DNA from: Pinibacter aurantiacus
Lineage (GTDB): Bacteria > Bacteroidota > Bacteroidia > Chitinophagales > Chitinophagaceae
NCBI RefSeq assembly: GCF_019130065.1
Contig: NZ_JAHSPG010000014.1
Coordinates: forward strand, 1 to 64,000
Direction of reading: 5' to 3'
DNA length: 64,000 nucleotides
Shown: positions 1-9,016 of the stretch, piece by piece
Position numbering within the stretch: position 1 is the stretch's first letter
Layout: each line of letters starts with the position of its first letter
The notes under the pieces: model-generated
What the model was told of the DNA's origin: nothing
Databases searched by the model: none
Seen by the model: the letters and a program-made list of their open reading frames with translations, nothing else
Position numbers and translations under genes: made by a program

Positions 1-57
1 TTAGTTTCTAGTAATTCTAGGGAAACGGATTAATATTTATCTAAAGGCTCTTTGCGG

Positions 58-113
58 TTAAACAAGCCTTCTCTTAGTGAGGCTTAGTGTACTTAGTGCC
101 TTAGTGGTAAAAG
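58..113. repeat. Dispersed CTTAGTG-type repeat, copy 1
   Basis: A short stretch with repeated CTTAGTG motifs that ends in GCCTTAGTGGTAA. The same wording recurs near 8881-8963, and a weaker relative lies near 31738-31850. It lies just downstream of the aminotransferase stop codon at 126. Repeats of this wording are familiar between genes in Bacteroidota; no function is known to me. Confidence 0.6.
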
Positions 114-125
114 AAAGTGCTGCAC

Positions 126-1427
126 TCACATTTTTTTCAAAACCTTAGCAGCCACTTCAATCGCATGATCAATATCTTCTTGAGTATGTACTGCATTAAT
201 ATACCACAAACCTCTTCCAATTACACGCACACCACGATCATGCATTTGCGAAATAAATTTTCCCAGTCTCGCCTTATCGCAAGCCAGCGTATCCCGGTGA
301 TCTTTTATTTGTGCAAGATCCGTAAACGCTGTATTGAACATTGGTCCCGGGCCCTGCACAAGAAGATCCTGGTTTGCATCGAACGCTGCTTTTCTTAAAC
401 CTTCCATTAATCGGTTTCCCAGGGCAAACATGCGATCATATGGCTGTTCATTTTCAAGAACCTCAATGGTAGCCAATGCTGCGGCAATGGTTGGATTGCT
501 TGCGTTCATGGTACCGGCATGTATCACTTTCGCATCTTCAATGGCATCCATCCATTCCTTCCTGCCCACTATTGCACTGATCGGATAACCGCTTCCCATG
601 GCCTTGGCGAAGATGGACATATCGGGAGTGATGCCAAAATATTCTTGCGCACCGGCAAGTGAAAGTCTGAAGCCGGTGATCACTTCGTCGAAAATAAGAG
701 CGATGCCATGCGTTGTACACAACTCACGCATGCCTTCTAAAAATCCCTGCTCCGGAAGAATACATCCATTGTTGCACATCACGGGTTCGGTGATGATTGC
801 AGCCAATTCATCGCGATATTTTGCAACGGTTTCTTTCAGCAATGCAAGATCGTTCCATGGAAGAATAATGAACTCATCTCTCGCATGTTCAGGCAACCCT
901 TCGCTCCATGGATACACATTGGGCGCATAGCGCTCTCCCAATGCGGGCGCATTTCCTGAAAGTCCCCAGGCAACATTATCGAACCATCCGTGATAGTGGC
1001 CCTCGAAACGAAGAAACTTTTTTCTTCCTGTCTTTGCTCTTGCTACGCGAAATGCCGTATGCACGGCGGAGGAACCATCGAGACAAAAACGCATCAACTC
1101 TGCAGAAGGTATAAGCTTGTTCAATTTCTCCGCCAGCTCAATTTCTTTTATATGTTGTCCTGCAAACAATTGTCCTTTCTCTGTATAATCTGCAACACTC
1201 TTTAACACATGCGGATGCGAATGCCCGATGATCAATGGCCCCTGGCTCAAAGTGAAATCGAGATATTCATTCCCGTCCACATCGTATATGCGGCTGCCAT
1301 CTGCATGACTGTAAAAAATAGCATGCGGATGATTGTATTTTCTAAACTCAGAAGAAACGCCACCTGCTAAAACTTTTTTCGCTCTCTCCAATAGTGACGC
1401 GGATTTCGCGTAAGATACATTCTCCAT
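126..1427 (-). CDS. Class III PLP aminotransferase, glutamate-1-semialdehyde aminomutase-like
   Basis: A 433-residue PLP enzyme of the class III (ornithine/GSA) aminotransferase family, close in length and layout to glutamate-1-semialdehyde 2,1-aminomutase. Visible motifs are the cofactor-binding DEVITGFR followed by FAKAMGSGYP, whose lysine (about residue 274) should form the Schiff base. The ATG at 1427 is the only sensible start. The neighbours are a permease, a 3-hydroxyacyl-CoA dehydrogenase-like protein and RidA rather than tetrapyrrole genes. It is therefore more likely a catabolic transaminase or aminomutase acting on an imported amino compound than HemL; that is inference. It is the last minus-strand gene before the window edge, 104 bp after the MFS gene, and could be the distal gene of that unit. 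The substrate is unknown. Confidence 0.85.
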   Translation of the reverse strand: MENVSYAKSASLLERAKKVLAGGVSSEFRKYNHPHAIFYSHADGSRIYDVDGNEYLDFTLSQGPLIIGHSHPHVLKSVADYTEKGQLFAGQHIKEIELAEKLNKLIPSAELMRFCLDGSSAVHTAFRVARAKTGRKKFLRFEGHYHGWFDNVAWGLSGNAPALGERYAPNVYPWSEGLPEHARDEFIILPWNDLALLKETVAKYRDELAAIITEPVMCNNGCILPEQGFLEGMRELCTTHGIALIFDEVITGFRLSLAGAQEYFGITPDMSIFAKAMGSGYPISAIVGRKEWMDAIEDAKVIHAGTMNASNPTIAAALATIEVLENEQPYDRMFALGNRLMEGLRKAAFDANQDLLVQGPGPMFNTAFTDLAQIKDHRDTLACDKARLGKFISQMHDRGVRVIGRGLWYINAVHTQEDIDHAIEVAAKVLKKM

Positions 1428-1512
1428 AATGGACGATTTTTAAAATAACATTTTGATACTAGTAAAACTTCAAAAATCAAAAACATTTATTGTACGCTTG
1501 CCGATAGCCGGC

Positions 1513-1531
1513 GGGCGAATGCAATTCGCCC
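1513..1531. repeat. GGGCGAAT/ATTCGCCC palindromic repeat at the MFS stop codon
   Basis: A perfect 8-bp inverted repeat with a GCA loop. On the minus strand the transporter stop codon TAG is the TAG of the repeat's leading GTAGGGG, so the repeat abuts the gene end exactly. Further copies are at 43542-43561 and 43885-43903. It could fold as a weak terminator-like hairpin, but no T-tract follows. Confidence 0.7.
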
Positions 1532-2845
1532 CTACACCCCCTGCTCCTCAGCATAACTTTCAACTTCAACAACTGCCGGCTTCCAATTCTCCAGCTTATA
1601 TCCTTTGCTGGAAAAAAATACCAGCACAAGGTAACATGGAACCAGCACCAGCACTGCATTCTGTGGCCTTATGCTATTCAGGTCGATCAGTTTGCCAAAC
1701 AACAAAGGGAAAACGCCGCCGCCTACTACAGACATCAACAGCATTGCTGAACCCACTTTTGTAAATTTCCCCAGGTCCCTGATGGCCAGTCCCCAAATCG
1801 TGCCCCAAAGCATGGCAGCTCCAAACCCCGTGCACACAAGGCAATACATAGAAATAACACCGGAGCTGTAATAGGCTCCCATCGTTAAAACAATGCCTAG
1901 TATTGCGCTCCACAACAATGCTTTTTGTTGTGATAAAAAACGTGGAATAAGAATTGTGCTCGCAGCATAACCTGCAATCATAGCATACAAGGTGTATTGC
2001 GTGAAATGACGTGCCTCTTCATAGGGAACGCCAAGTGATCTGCCATATATCACAATGCCATCAATAGGCAATCCTTCACATGCGGCAGAAAAGAAAAGCG
2101 CTACAATACCGATCAGCAAATAAGGATAGTGAAACACACTTGCTTTGTGTGTAACACTCGTAACTTCTTCACCGTTCCCGTCTCCCGTTTCGCTTATCTC
2201 AGGCATTTTTGAAAAATAAATGATCACCGCCAGCACAAGCAGGATCAGGGTTATGATGATGTAAGGATTAACGATCTTTAATGAATAACTACTTAGCAAC
2301 GCTGCTTTCTCTGTGGGAGAAACTTTGTTTACATTGGCCACGATGGCATCTGCATCGAATAAGAAAATGGAACCAAGAATAGCGGTACTCAGGATGCCGG
2401 CAAATTTATTGGCAAGCCCCATGAAACCAATTCGCTGGGCAGTGCTTTCTATAGGACCAATGATGGCAACATAAGGATTGACGGCAGTTTGCAGCAGGGT
2501 AACGCCACCGCCCGTGATAAACAACCCGGTAAGAAACAACGGATATGTGCGTGTGTATGCAGCGGGAATGAACAACACTGTTCCTATTGCCATGACAACC
2601 AAACCTATCACCATTCCGTTCTTGTAGCCGCTTCGTTTCAGCACCCATGCTGATGGCAGCGCCATTGCGAAATACGCTATGTAGGAAGCGAACGCAACCA
2701 GCGATGCCTGTACGTTTGACAGATCCAGGCATATTTGAAAATAAGGAATCAAAATGCCCGTGAGCCACATCAGAAAACCAAACGAAAAGAACAATGTTGC
2801 GATGATGGAAAGCGGGTAAATATATGATCTTGTGTTTGCTGTCAT
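1532..2845 (-). CDS. MFS permease of the FucP/GluP (FHS) type
   Basis: A 437-residue inner-membrane transporter with about 12 hydrophobic segments. The motif GGGVTLLQTAVNPYVAIIGP matches the QTAxNPY signature of the fucose/glucose-galactose:H+ symporter branch of the major facilitator superfamily. Members usually import monosaccharides by proton symport. The gene lies between the aminotransferase and a dehydrogenase, so its cargo could be a sugar released by the rhamnosidase/GH3 island or a modified sugar or amino compound consumed by its neighbours; sequence cannot decide. The start is the ATG at 2845. The last codons and the TAG stop run into a dispersed palindromic repeat at 1513-1531. Confidence 0.85.
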   Translation of the reverse strand: MTANTRSYIYPLSIIATLFFSFGFLMWLTGILIPYFQICLDLSNVQASLVAFASYIAYFAMALPSAWVLKRSGYKNGMVIGLVVMAIGTVLFIPAAYTRTYPLFLTGLFITGGGVTLLQTAVNPYVAIIGPIESTAQRIGFMGLANKFAGILSTAILGSIFLFDADAIVANVNKVSPTEKAALLSSYSLKIVNPYIIITLILLVLAVIIYFSKMPEISETGDGNGEEVTSVTHKASVFHYPYLLIGIVALFFSAACEGLPIDGIVIYGRSLGVPYEEARHFTQYTLYAMIAGYAASTILIPRFLSQQKALLWSAILGIVLTMGAYYSSGVISMYCLVCTGFGAAMLWGTIWGLAIRDLGKFTKVGSAMLLMSVVGGGVFPLLFGKLIDLNSIRPQNAVLVLVPCYLVLVFFSSKGYKLENWKPAVVEVESYAEEQGV

Positions 2846-2891
2846 TGCTGATGGTGTTGATAGGTTCTTACCAATTTTAAAAACTTATTTG

Positions 2892-3872
2892 CTATACCCT
2901 TGTCTTTTTTTTCTCACGCTGCGAAGGATACATTGCTGCAAGCCTGTAGATATCTACGTTAAATGCTGCAAATGCTTCATCCCATCGTTTTGCTTCATCG
3001 GGCGTATAAGAATAAAGCCCGAGGCAATTGCGTGTGCCTTTTGCATTTTTTTCTACCATGTTCTGCATTAAAGGGGGTATTTGTTCATCGTTACAAAAAT
3101 GCGGAGCGAGCCTGTTGTATGTTTCGAATGCATCTTTCAGCCCCAGGTAGTCCAACCTTCTGAATATGCCCATGAGCGTTATCCATGAACCGACATCGTA
3201 CCTGAATGCTTTATCAACATCTTCAAATGTTGCATCACCTTTGGCAACAATGCTCAGGCCTTCTCTGTACACTGCGTACATCAAACGATTGGTGACGAAA
3301 CCACGAATATCTTTTCGCAATAGCGTAGGTTCCTTACCCCACTGATGTGCCAGCTCATATACCCATTCTGCAAGGACCGCATCTGTTTGCGCACCGCAGG
3401 TGATCTCCATGAATCGCGTGAAATAAGAAGGCTCCGCCCAGTGAATACCAAGAAAACGTTGTGGCGCAAAAAGACCTTTTTGCAACTCACTGATAGGTAT
3501 TGCTGAAGTGTTGCTTGCAAGAATAGCATCGGTACTTATTATTGCTTCTACTTTTTTGTAGACAGAACGTTTTATTTCCGGAATTTCTATAACACACTCC
3601 AGCACAAGATCGCACGGGGCCAAAAGAAGATAGTCTTCTGAGATTACCAGTTGTGATAAATAACAATCAACCGGCCGGTCGAGCGTTCCGGCATCTTCAC
3701 AAATCATTAAATGCTCGCGAATGCGTTGTGGCGCATCTTCCATATCTTCCGGGATGGGAGCGATAGCTTTCACCTTGTGACCCGCGATCAGCAGCGATAC
3801 AATAAGACTTGTTCCCATAAGGCCAAGTCCTACCACGCCTACGTTTATTTTCTCTGTATCAATACTTTTCAT
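2892..3872 (-). CDS. 3-hydroxyacyl-CoA dehydrogenase-family protein (paralogue 1, motifs intact)
   Basis: A 326-residue NAD-dependent dehydrogenase of the 3-hydroxyacyl-CoA dehydrogenase superfamily, which also contains L-carnitine dehydrogenase. The Rossmann glycine motif VGVVGLGLMG is near the N-terminus. Around residue 143 the catalytic His appears in GIHWAEP, followed by the partner Glu in FMEI, and an all-alpha C-terminal domain follows. The length fits a single-function enzyme without a crotonase domain. I chose the ATG at 3872 because the longer frame begins with TTG at 3908 and adds 12 residues ahead of the Rossmann fold. A divergent paralogue lies at 24065-25012. The context suggests oxidation of a beta-hydroxy acid in a small-molecule pathway; the substrate is unknown. 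Confidence 0.8.
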   Translation of the reverse strand: MKSIDTEKINVGVVGLGLMGTSLIVSLLIAGHKVKAIAPIPEDMEDAPQRIREHLMICEDAGTLDRPVDCYLSQLVISEDYLLLAPCDLVLECVIEIPEIKRSVYKKVEAIISTDAILASNTSAIPISELQKGLFAPQRFLGIHWAEPSYFTRFMEITCGAQTDAVLAEWVYELAHQWGKEPTLLRKDIRGFVTNRLMYAVYREGLSIVAKGDATFEDVDKAFRYDVGSWITLMGIFRRLDYLGLKDAFETYNRLAPHFCNDEQIPPLMQNMVEKNAKGTRNCLGLYSYTPDEAKRWDEAFAAFNVDIYRLAAMYPSQREKKKTRV

Positions 3873-3922
3873 TGGGGCGTATAATATTTTTTGATCTTGT
3901 AACTTCAAGACTGTGCTTTATT

Positions 3923-3953
3923 TGAAAATTTGAGGATTTGAAAATTTGAAAAT
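3923..3953. repeat. Left arm of a perfect 31-bp inverted repeat
   Basis: A TTTGAAAA-rich 31-mer that is the exact reverse complement of 4038-4068, 84 bp away. Together they could form a long stem-loop between RidA and the dehydrogenase in the polycistronic message. A related, less exact stretch occurs near 43909-43941. Confidence 0.8.
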
Positions 3954-4037
3954 TCTTTCTGTGTGACTTCTCATTTTTTTAATTAGCTCCTAAATTATCA
4001 GGGAGCAGCGATATATTCAGAATGCCGCACCCAAAGC

Positions 4038-4068
4038 ATTTTCAAATTTTCAAATCCTCAAATTTTCA
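4038..4068. repeat. Right arm of a perfect 31-bp inverted repeat, overlapping the RidA 3' end
   Basis: Exact reverse complement of 3923-3953. It contains the RidA stop codon (TGA at 4060-4058) and the last two codons, Lys-Ile. The repeat therefore supplies the current C-terminus of RidA. Confidence 0.8.
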
Positions 4069-4441
4069 CAATACAATCAATCTCCACTTTAATGCCCTCA
4101 GCCAATACGGACTGCACAGTGGTTCTTGCAGGTCTTACACCTTGAAAGTAGCTTGCATACACTTTGTTATACCGGTCAAACTCCTTGATATCACTGAGAT
4201 GTACGGTGCTTTTTACAATCCGGTCCATTGTTCCGCCAGCCGCTTCTATGATTGCTTTGATATTGTCAAGTGTGCGTGTCGTTTCTTCTTCTATAGTGCC
4301 CAGTACGAACTGCGACGTTTTAAAATCGACAGAGGCCTGGCCGCTCACAAATAAAAAGCCATCCATAATTACGCCGTCGGAATAGGCGCCTGTAACGAAG
4401 GAAGGGTCTCTGTCGGGATGGTTCACTTGTATCTTATCCAT
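4058..4441 (-). CDS. ridA: RidA family enamine/imine deaminase
   Basis: A 127-residue protein of the YjgF/YER057c/UK114 family, the normal length. Family features are the SGQASVD stretch and the C-terminal PARTTVQS...VEIDC segment, whose Arg binds the carboxylate of the imine substrate in known RidA proteins. RidA hydrolyses reactive 2-aminoacrylate and related enamines made by PLP enzymes, which fits the PLP aminotransferase nearby and the PLP aldolase/dehydratase-like gene at 21.5 kb. The ATG at 4441 replaces a longer frame that adds 16 non-family residues. The last two residues and the stop lie inside a 31-bp inverted repeat. It lies 81 bp after the GH3 gene on the same strand. The family call is secure; the pathway role is inferred. 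Confidence 0.9.
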   Translation of the reverse strand: MDKIQVNHPDRDPSFVTGAYSDGVIMDGFLFVSGQASVDFKTSQFVLGTIEEETTRTLDNIKAIIEAAGGTMDRIVKSTVHLSDIKEFDRYNKVYASYFQGVRPARTTVQSVLAEGIKVEIDCIVKI

Positions 4442-4522
4442 AAGTATGTTTATTTCACAGGTTATGCAATGGCAAGCAAAATGATACAATCTGCCAGCGT
4501 ATCACTGCATTATCTTTTTGTT

Positions 4523-6814
4523 CTATTTTACTGTAATTGTTGTTTGCAACAGGATATTATCTGATGCTGTGCCAGCCTGCAATTCATACTCTCCTGCTTC
4601 TACTACTTTTTGCATATCTGCATTGTACAGGCTGAGTTCGCTTATAGGAAGATCGAATGCAACTTTTGTTGTGCTTCCTTTTTTTATCAACACTTTTTCA
4701 AATCGTTTCAATTCCTTTACAGGCGTTTCTACGGAACTCACCTTATCACGTACATACAATTGCACTACTTCTTTTCCATCCATATCGCCGGTGTTGCTCA
4801 CTGTTATTTCGATATGGCAGGTATCTTTTTGGGAGAAAAGTTTTTTCGACACTTTCATATCACTATACCTGAAGTTTGTATAGCTTAATCCTGTACCAAA
4901 GGCCCACAAAGCGTCTGGGCTTGAGAAAACATAATCTCTTCCCATGCTGTCAACGGAACCAGGTTTGTGATAATAACCTTTATCAGAAGGATAGTGATTG
5001 TAATACACAGGCAGGTGCCCCACACTTTGCGGAAACGACACATTGAGTTTGCCGGAAGGATTTATTTTACCAAACAACACTTCCGCGATGGCTGTACCAC
5101 CTTGCTCGCCGGGATACCATTGTGTTACGATGGCTGGAATATTTTTCTTTACCCATGGCATGGCAAAAGGCTTTCCGGCTACAAGTACTACCACAACAGG
5201 TTTACCCGTTGCCTGCACCGCTTTTATCAAATCTTCCTGTGCGCCCGTCAGCGTAAGATCAGTGAGATCATAACCTTCGCCGCTTGTTGCATTTGGATAT
5301 TTGTGGCCCGATGATGCGCTTGCTGACCCCACGAAGATCACTGCTGCGTCACTCTTTTGCGCCGCGGCAACTGCTTCCGCTATACCGCTTTTGTTTTGTG
5401 TATGTATCTGGCAACCTTTTGCATAGTTGAGTGTAACACTGTTTCCCACAAGTGTGCGAAGACCTTGCAAAGGTGTTACTCCATATTTGTTATCTCCCGT
5501 CCATGTATAATCACCAAACTGTACCTGGTCCGCACTCGGGCCAATCACCGCCAACGACTTGATATTGCTTTTGAATGGCAACAATCCATTTTCATTCTTC
5601 ATCAGCACAATCGATTCTCTTGCAATATCCAATGCAAGCTGAACAGATTGCGGTGTATGAACAGCTGTTTTCAACAGTTCAAATTCAGGGTAAGGATTTT
5701 CAAAAAGGCCGATCATAAACTTTGCCCGTAATACCCGCGCTACTGCTGTATCAATGTATTTAACGGGCAATGCGCCAGTTTGTACAAGACTATCCAGCGT
5801 GCTATAGCAGTCGCTCCACACTTCCAGGTCAAGGCCTGCTTTCACTGCCTGCAAAGCCGCTGCAGCAGAGTCTTTTGCGGTATAATGAAAATTGTAAAGC
5901 ATTTGAACGGAAGCCCAGTCGGAATAAACATATCCTTTAAAACCAAGCTCGTTACGAAGTATATCAGTGAGTATATGATGCGATGCAGCAACAGGCACCC
6001 TGTCATACGAACTGTAGGCATTCATGATGCTGAGTGGCTGCGCTTCTTTTATTACTGCTTCAAAAGGTTTCAGATAAATAGAACGCAACTCTCGTTCACC
6101 ACCCGCTACTGTTGCGAGATTCAAGCCACCTGCTGGAGAGCCGTGTGCGACAAAATGTTTAGGTGTACAAACAATATCGACATCTTTGAATCCTTTCACA
6201 AAAGCAACGCCCATGCGTCCTGTGAGATAGGGGTCTTCTCCATAAGTTTCTTCCACCCTTCCCCAGCGCAGTTCGCGGGCAAGGTCAAGATCAGGGGACA
6301 GCACCTGGTTAGAACCTTGTGCCTTCAGCTCCGGCGCAATCATTTTCACCATTGCATTTACAAGCGATGGATTGAATGTACTGCCCAATGCAATGGCCTG
6401 CGGATAAATAGTGGCTCCACCGTGCACACAACCATGTAATGCTTCGGAAGATGTAAACACGGGAATACCGAGACGAGTATTCTCTACCATGTAATGTTGT
6501 ATGGCATTGATCGCTTGCGCGTATTCTTCTACTGTAAGACCCATGCCTTCAAAAACGCCATAGCTAAGGCCTTTGAGCCTTTTATTCATTTTGTCCGCAT
6601 CAATCTTTTTGCCATCGGCAAATTCACTGAATGACAGATCCTGCATTTGCGCTACCTTTTCCTGTAGCGTCATTCGCTTCATCAAATCCTTTACCCTTGC
6701 TTCTATTGGCGCTTTCGCATCTTTATAAAGAGGTGCTTCAACAACTTTTCTTTTGGGTTGAGCAAGCATAAGGCCGGGTACTATGGCAAATAAAAAAAGC
6801 AGCTTCTTTTTCAT
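4523..6814 (-). CDS. Secreted GH3 beta-glycosidase (BglX-like)
   Basis: A 763-residue glycoside hydrolase family 3 enzyme with a signal peptide (KKKLLFLFAIVPGLMLAQ). It has the usual order: N-terminal TIM barrel with the nucleophile in YVYSDWASV (Asp near residue 298), the alpha/beta sandwich, and a C-terminal fibronectin-III-like domain. GH3 enzymes of this length are periplasmic exo-beta-glucosidases or related exo-beta-glycosidases that trim oligosaccharides from the non-reducing end. I used the ATG at 6814 because the longer frame adds ten residues before the signal peptide. It is 457 bp downstream of the sulfatase on the same strand, with repeat family A between them. The exact sugar specificity cannot be read from sequence. 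Confidence 0.92.
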   Translation of the reverse strand: MKKKLLFLFAIVPGLMLAQPKRKVVEAPLYKDAKAPIEARVKDLMKRMTLQEKVAQMQDLSFSEFADGKKIDADKMNKRLKGLSYGVFEGMGLTVEEYAQAINAIQHYMVENTRLGIPVFTSSEALHGCVHGGATIYPQAIALGSTFNPSLVNAMVKMIAPELKAQGSNQVLSPDLDLARELRWGRVEETYGEDPYLTGRMGVAFVKGFKDVDIVCTPKHFVAHGSPAGGLNLATVAGGERELRSIYLKPFEAVIKEAQPLSIMNAYSSYDRVPVAASHHILTDILRNELGFKGYVYSDWASVQMLYNFHYTAKDSAAAALQAVKAGLDLEVWSDCYSTLDSLVQTGALPVKYIDTAVARVLRAKFMIGLFENPYPEFELLKTAVHTPQSVQLALDIARESIVLMKNENGLLPFKSNIKSLAVIGPSADQVQFGDYTWTGDNKYGVTPLQGLRTLVGNSVTLNYAKGCQIHTQNKSGIAEAVAAAQKSDAAVIFVGSASASSGHKYPNATSGEGYDLTDLTLTGAQEDLIKAVQATGKPVVVVLVAGKPFAMPWVKKNIPAIVTQWYPGEQGGTAIAEVLFGKINPSGKLNVSFPQSVGHLPVYYNHYPSDKGYYHKPGSVDSMGRDYVFSSPDALWAFGTGLSYTNFRYSDMKVSKKLFSQKDTCHIEITVSNTGDMDGKEVVQLYVRDKVSSVETPVKELKRFEKVLIKKGSTTKVAFDLPISELSLYNADMQKVVEAGEYELQAGTASDNILLQTTITVK

Positions 6815-6978
6815 ACGGTCACATCGTTTTGCGATCTTCTGCAATCGCTCATTTCAAAAATAATTAAACCCTATTTCGCTCTAGCATACTATTTACAACA
6901 ATTATGATACTTTCTTACAGGGATGGTTTGAGATTCGAAATTCAATGTCGATTGGTTAAACATGGTGACTTTGCCATG

Positions 6979-7121
6979 TTAATGTCCTACGGACAAAAGG
7001 ATCAGCTCTCTTATATTTTCTACTGACATTAATGCCCTACGGGCAATAGAACGTTTTCCGTAGGAAATCAATATCAATAGAAATCGGCACATCCGCACAT
7101 TGTTGCCCGTAGGGCATTAAT
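6979..7121. repeat. Intergenic repeat family A, copy 1 (CCTACGGGCA element)
   Basis: About 143 bp built from hairpin motifs TGTCCTACGGACA, TGCCCTACGGGCA and TTGCCCGTAGGGCATTAA around an AATCAATATCAATAGAAA core. It has inverted ATTAATG ends. Other copies are at 19721-19864, 22714-22881 and 31539-31680. It fills most of the 487 bp between the GH3 and sulfatase genes; I see nothing else there beyond a short GC-rich stretch at about 7160-7260. Confidence 0.8.
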
Positions 7122-7301
7122 CTGTGTAAGGCGTAATCGACATTGTTGGCATCGAAGCCTGGCTTGCCGCGCAGGCGTACCAGCTACAATTGCGCAGTTG
7201 GCTGTCGGTGGGCCATACACAAAAGCTACCCTTCACATCAACACCGGCGGCCCGAATGTCTTTTGAATTTTGACTTTTTAATTTTCACTTTTCTCTCACC
7301 T

Positions 7302-8849
7302 CTATCGCAATAAATAATCCGGAAACTCTGCTGCCCTGGAGCCTGACTTGCTGCGCAGATCATTTTTCCCGCCATTGTCGGGATACAATGGCACGAACAT
7401 GCCTTGTCCCTTTTTCAACTCATCAAACATATCCTTGTTCATTTTCGTCACAACATTTTGATAAGCGGAATCTCTTATAAGGTTCTTCGTTTCCTGCGGA
7501 TCATTTTGCAAATCATATAGTTCATCGGTATCCCATATACCCGTGTAGTGAATGTATTTATAACGATCACCTCTCAATGCATGTATCGTAGGCGTTTGCG
7601 GGAAATTCCGCTCCCAGTAATATTCATACAGCAATCCTTTTCGCCACTCGGTGTTCTTGCCTTGCAGCAACGGAAGAAAACTTGTCCCATCCATATATGA
7701 TGGTGCTTTCAGTCCGGCAGCATCAAGCAAAGTTTCTGCCACATCAATGTTTGCAACCACATTGCTTACAACTGTGCCTGGTTTTATAAGATCAGGACAA
7801 TACGCCAGCATGGGTACACGCATGGATGCTTCGTAAGCGGTGCGCTTGTCTATAAGGCCGTGCTCGCCAAACTGAAAACCATTATCACCCATGTATATGA
7901 TCAGTGTTGAATTCAATAAACCTTCCTTTTGCAATTCATCTAACACGCGGCCAACATTTTCATCAACGCTGTATAATGTTTCTGCATAACGTTTGTAATA
8001 CTCGCCTATATCAAGACTGCTATGGTAAGGGAACTCTACGCCGTGCCATGAGTTCCGTTGATTTTGTAACCACATAGGCGCATCGGTACAGCTGCCGGGC
8101 GCCATAGTAAGTGGTGCCACAAATGTGTGATCTTTGAACATTCCCTTGTTGCGTGCAGCGGGCACAAAATCTGCGTGCACACCCTTATGTGAGAGGTACA
8201 ACATAAAAGGTTTGTTCTTATCGCGGTTCTTCAAAAAGTCTATTGCATAGTCAGTAAGCTCATCGGTGATGTATCCTTTTTGTGCTACGTGCTTTCCATT
8301 TACATTTAATCCATTCGCCTCCGGCAAATAAGAGCCCTGCCCTTTGAAAGACACCCAGTAATTGAAGCCACGTTGCGGTTCATCATGGTCGCCACCCATG
8401 TGCCACTTGCCTATCATTGCCGTCTGGTAGCCGATTTGCTGCAGGTATTGGGGATAAAAAACAAGATTTGCATCAACCGGATTATTGTTGTCAACCACTT
8501 TGTGTTTGTGTGCATACAAGCCTGTGAGAATAGACGCACGTGATGGAGAACACAATGAAGTTGTTACAAATGCATTCTTCAAATATGCGCCGCCACTTGC
8601 GAGTTTATCGAGGCTTGGCGTTTTGATAAAAGTTTGTGCTTTCAGAAAACCCAATGCATCATAGCGATGGTCATCTGTCAAAATGAAGATGATGTTCCGT
8701 GGTTTTGCACCTGCGATTTTTTGCAAAGTAAGCGAGCCGTTGGGCTGGCGCACCACACCATTTTGCGCAAGCGTAAACAATGGCAAAGCGAAGCCAATGG
8801 CAACAAAAAGCAGCCTGTAGTAATGATTTGCTTTGAAGTTTTGCTTCAT
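7302..8849 (-). CDS. Secreted S1-family sulfatase
   Basis: A 515-residue arylsulfatase-type hydrolase with a signal peptide (FVAIGFALPLFTLAQ). The active-site signature is LCSPSRAS with the Cys near residue 100, which an anaerobic-type maturase would convert to formylglycine; no maturase is in the window. The metal-binding Asp pair is at FILTDDHRYD and a later pair at MGDNGFQFGEHG, followed by the K and H residues of the S1 family. It removes sulfate esters, probably from a glycan processed by the adjoining GH78 and GH3 enzymes. Start: two ATGs in a row (8852 and 8849) precede the signal peptide; the longer frame begins implausibly in a dispersed repeat. The S1 subfamily is not assignable by eye. 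Confidence 0.9.
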   Translation of the reverse strand: MKQNFKANHYYRLLFVAIGFALPLFTLAQNGVVRQPNGSLTLQKIAGAKPRNIIFILTDDHRYDALGFLKAQTFIKTPSLDKLASGGAYLKNAFVTTSLCSPSRASILTGLYAHKHKVVDNNNPVDANLVFYPQYLQQIGYQTAMIGKWHMGGDHDEPQRGFNYWVSFKGQGSYLPEANGLNVNGKHVAQKGYITDELTDYAIDFLKNRDKNKPFMLYLSHKGVHADFVPAARNKGMFKDHTFVAPLTMAPGSCTDAPMWLQNQRNSWHGVEFPYHSSLDIGEYYKRYAETLYSVDENVGRVLDELQKEGLLNSTLIIYMGDNGFQFGEHGLIDKRTAYEASMRVPMLAYCPDLIKPGTVVSNVVANIDVAETLLDAAGLKAPSYMDGTSFLPLLQGKNTEWRKGLLYEYYWERNFPQTPTIHALRGDRYKYIHYTGIWDTDELYDLQNDPQETKNLIRDSAYQNVVTKMNKDMFDELKKGQGMFVPLYPDNGGKNDLRSKSGSRAAEFPDYLLR

Positions 8850-8880
8850 CATTTGGTCAGTTAGTTTTAATGTCGTTTTT

Positions 8881-8963
8881 CTACCACTAAGGCACAAAGG
8901 ACACAAAGTTTCACTAAGGCATTCTCTTAGTGTAGCTTAGTGCACTTGGTGACTTAGTGGTAA
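8881..8963. repeat. Dispersed CTTAGTG-type repeat, copy 2
   Basis: Starts with CTACCACTAAGGCACAAAGG and ends with TGACTTAGTGGTAA, so the two ends are inverted copies. It lies between the GH78 stop and the sulfatase start, about 30 bp upstream of the latter. Confidence 0.65.
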
Positions 8964-9016
8964 TTTTTGAGATGCTCCACATCTCTGTTTCTTGTCAACT
9001 AAAGTTCGCACTTTTT

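Noticed and set aside
126-1427. Naming the gene hemL
   Set aside because: Family resemblance alone is not enough; the neighbours are catabolic and no heme gene is nearby.
5780-6439. A 219-residue plus-strand open frame
   Set aside because: Antisense to the GH3 gene, whose catalytic motifs are on the other strand; no domain pattern.
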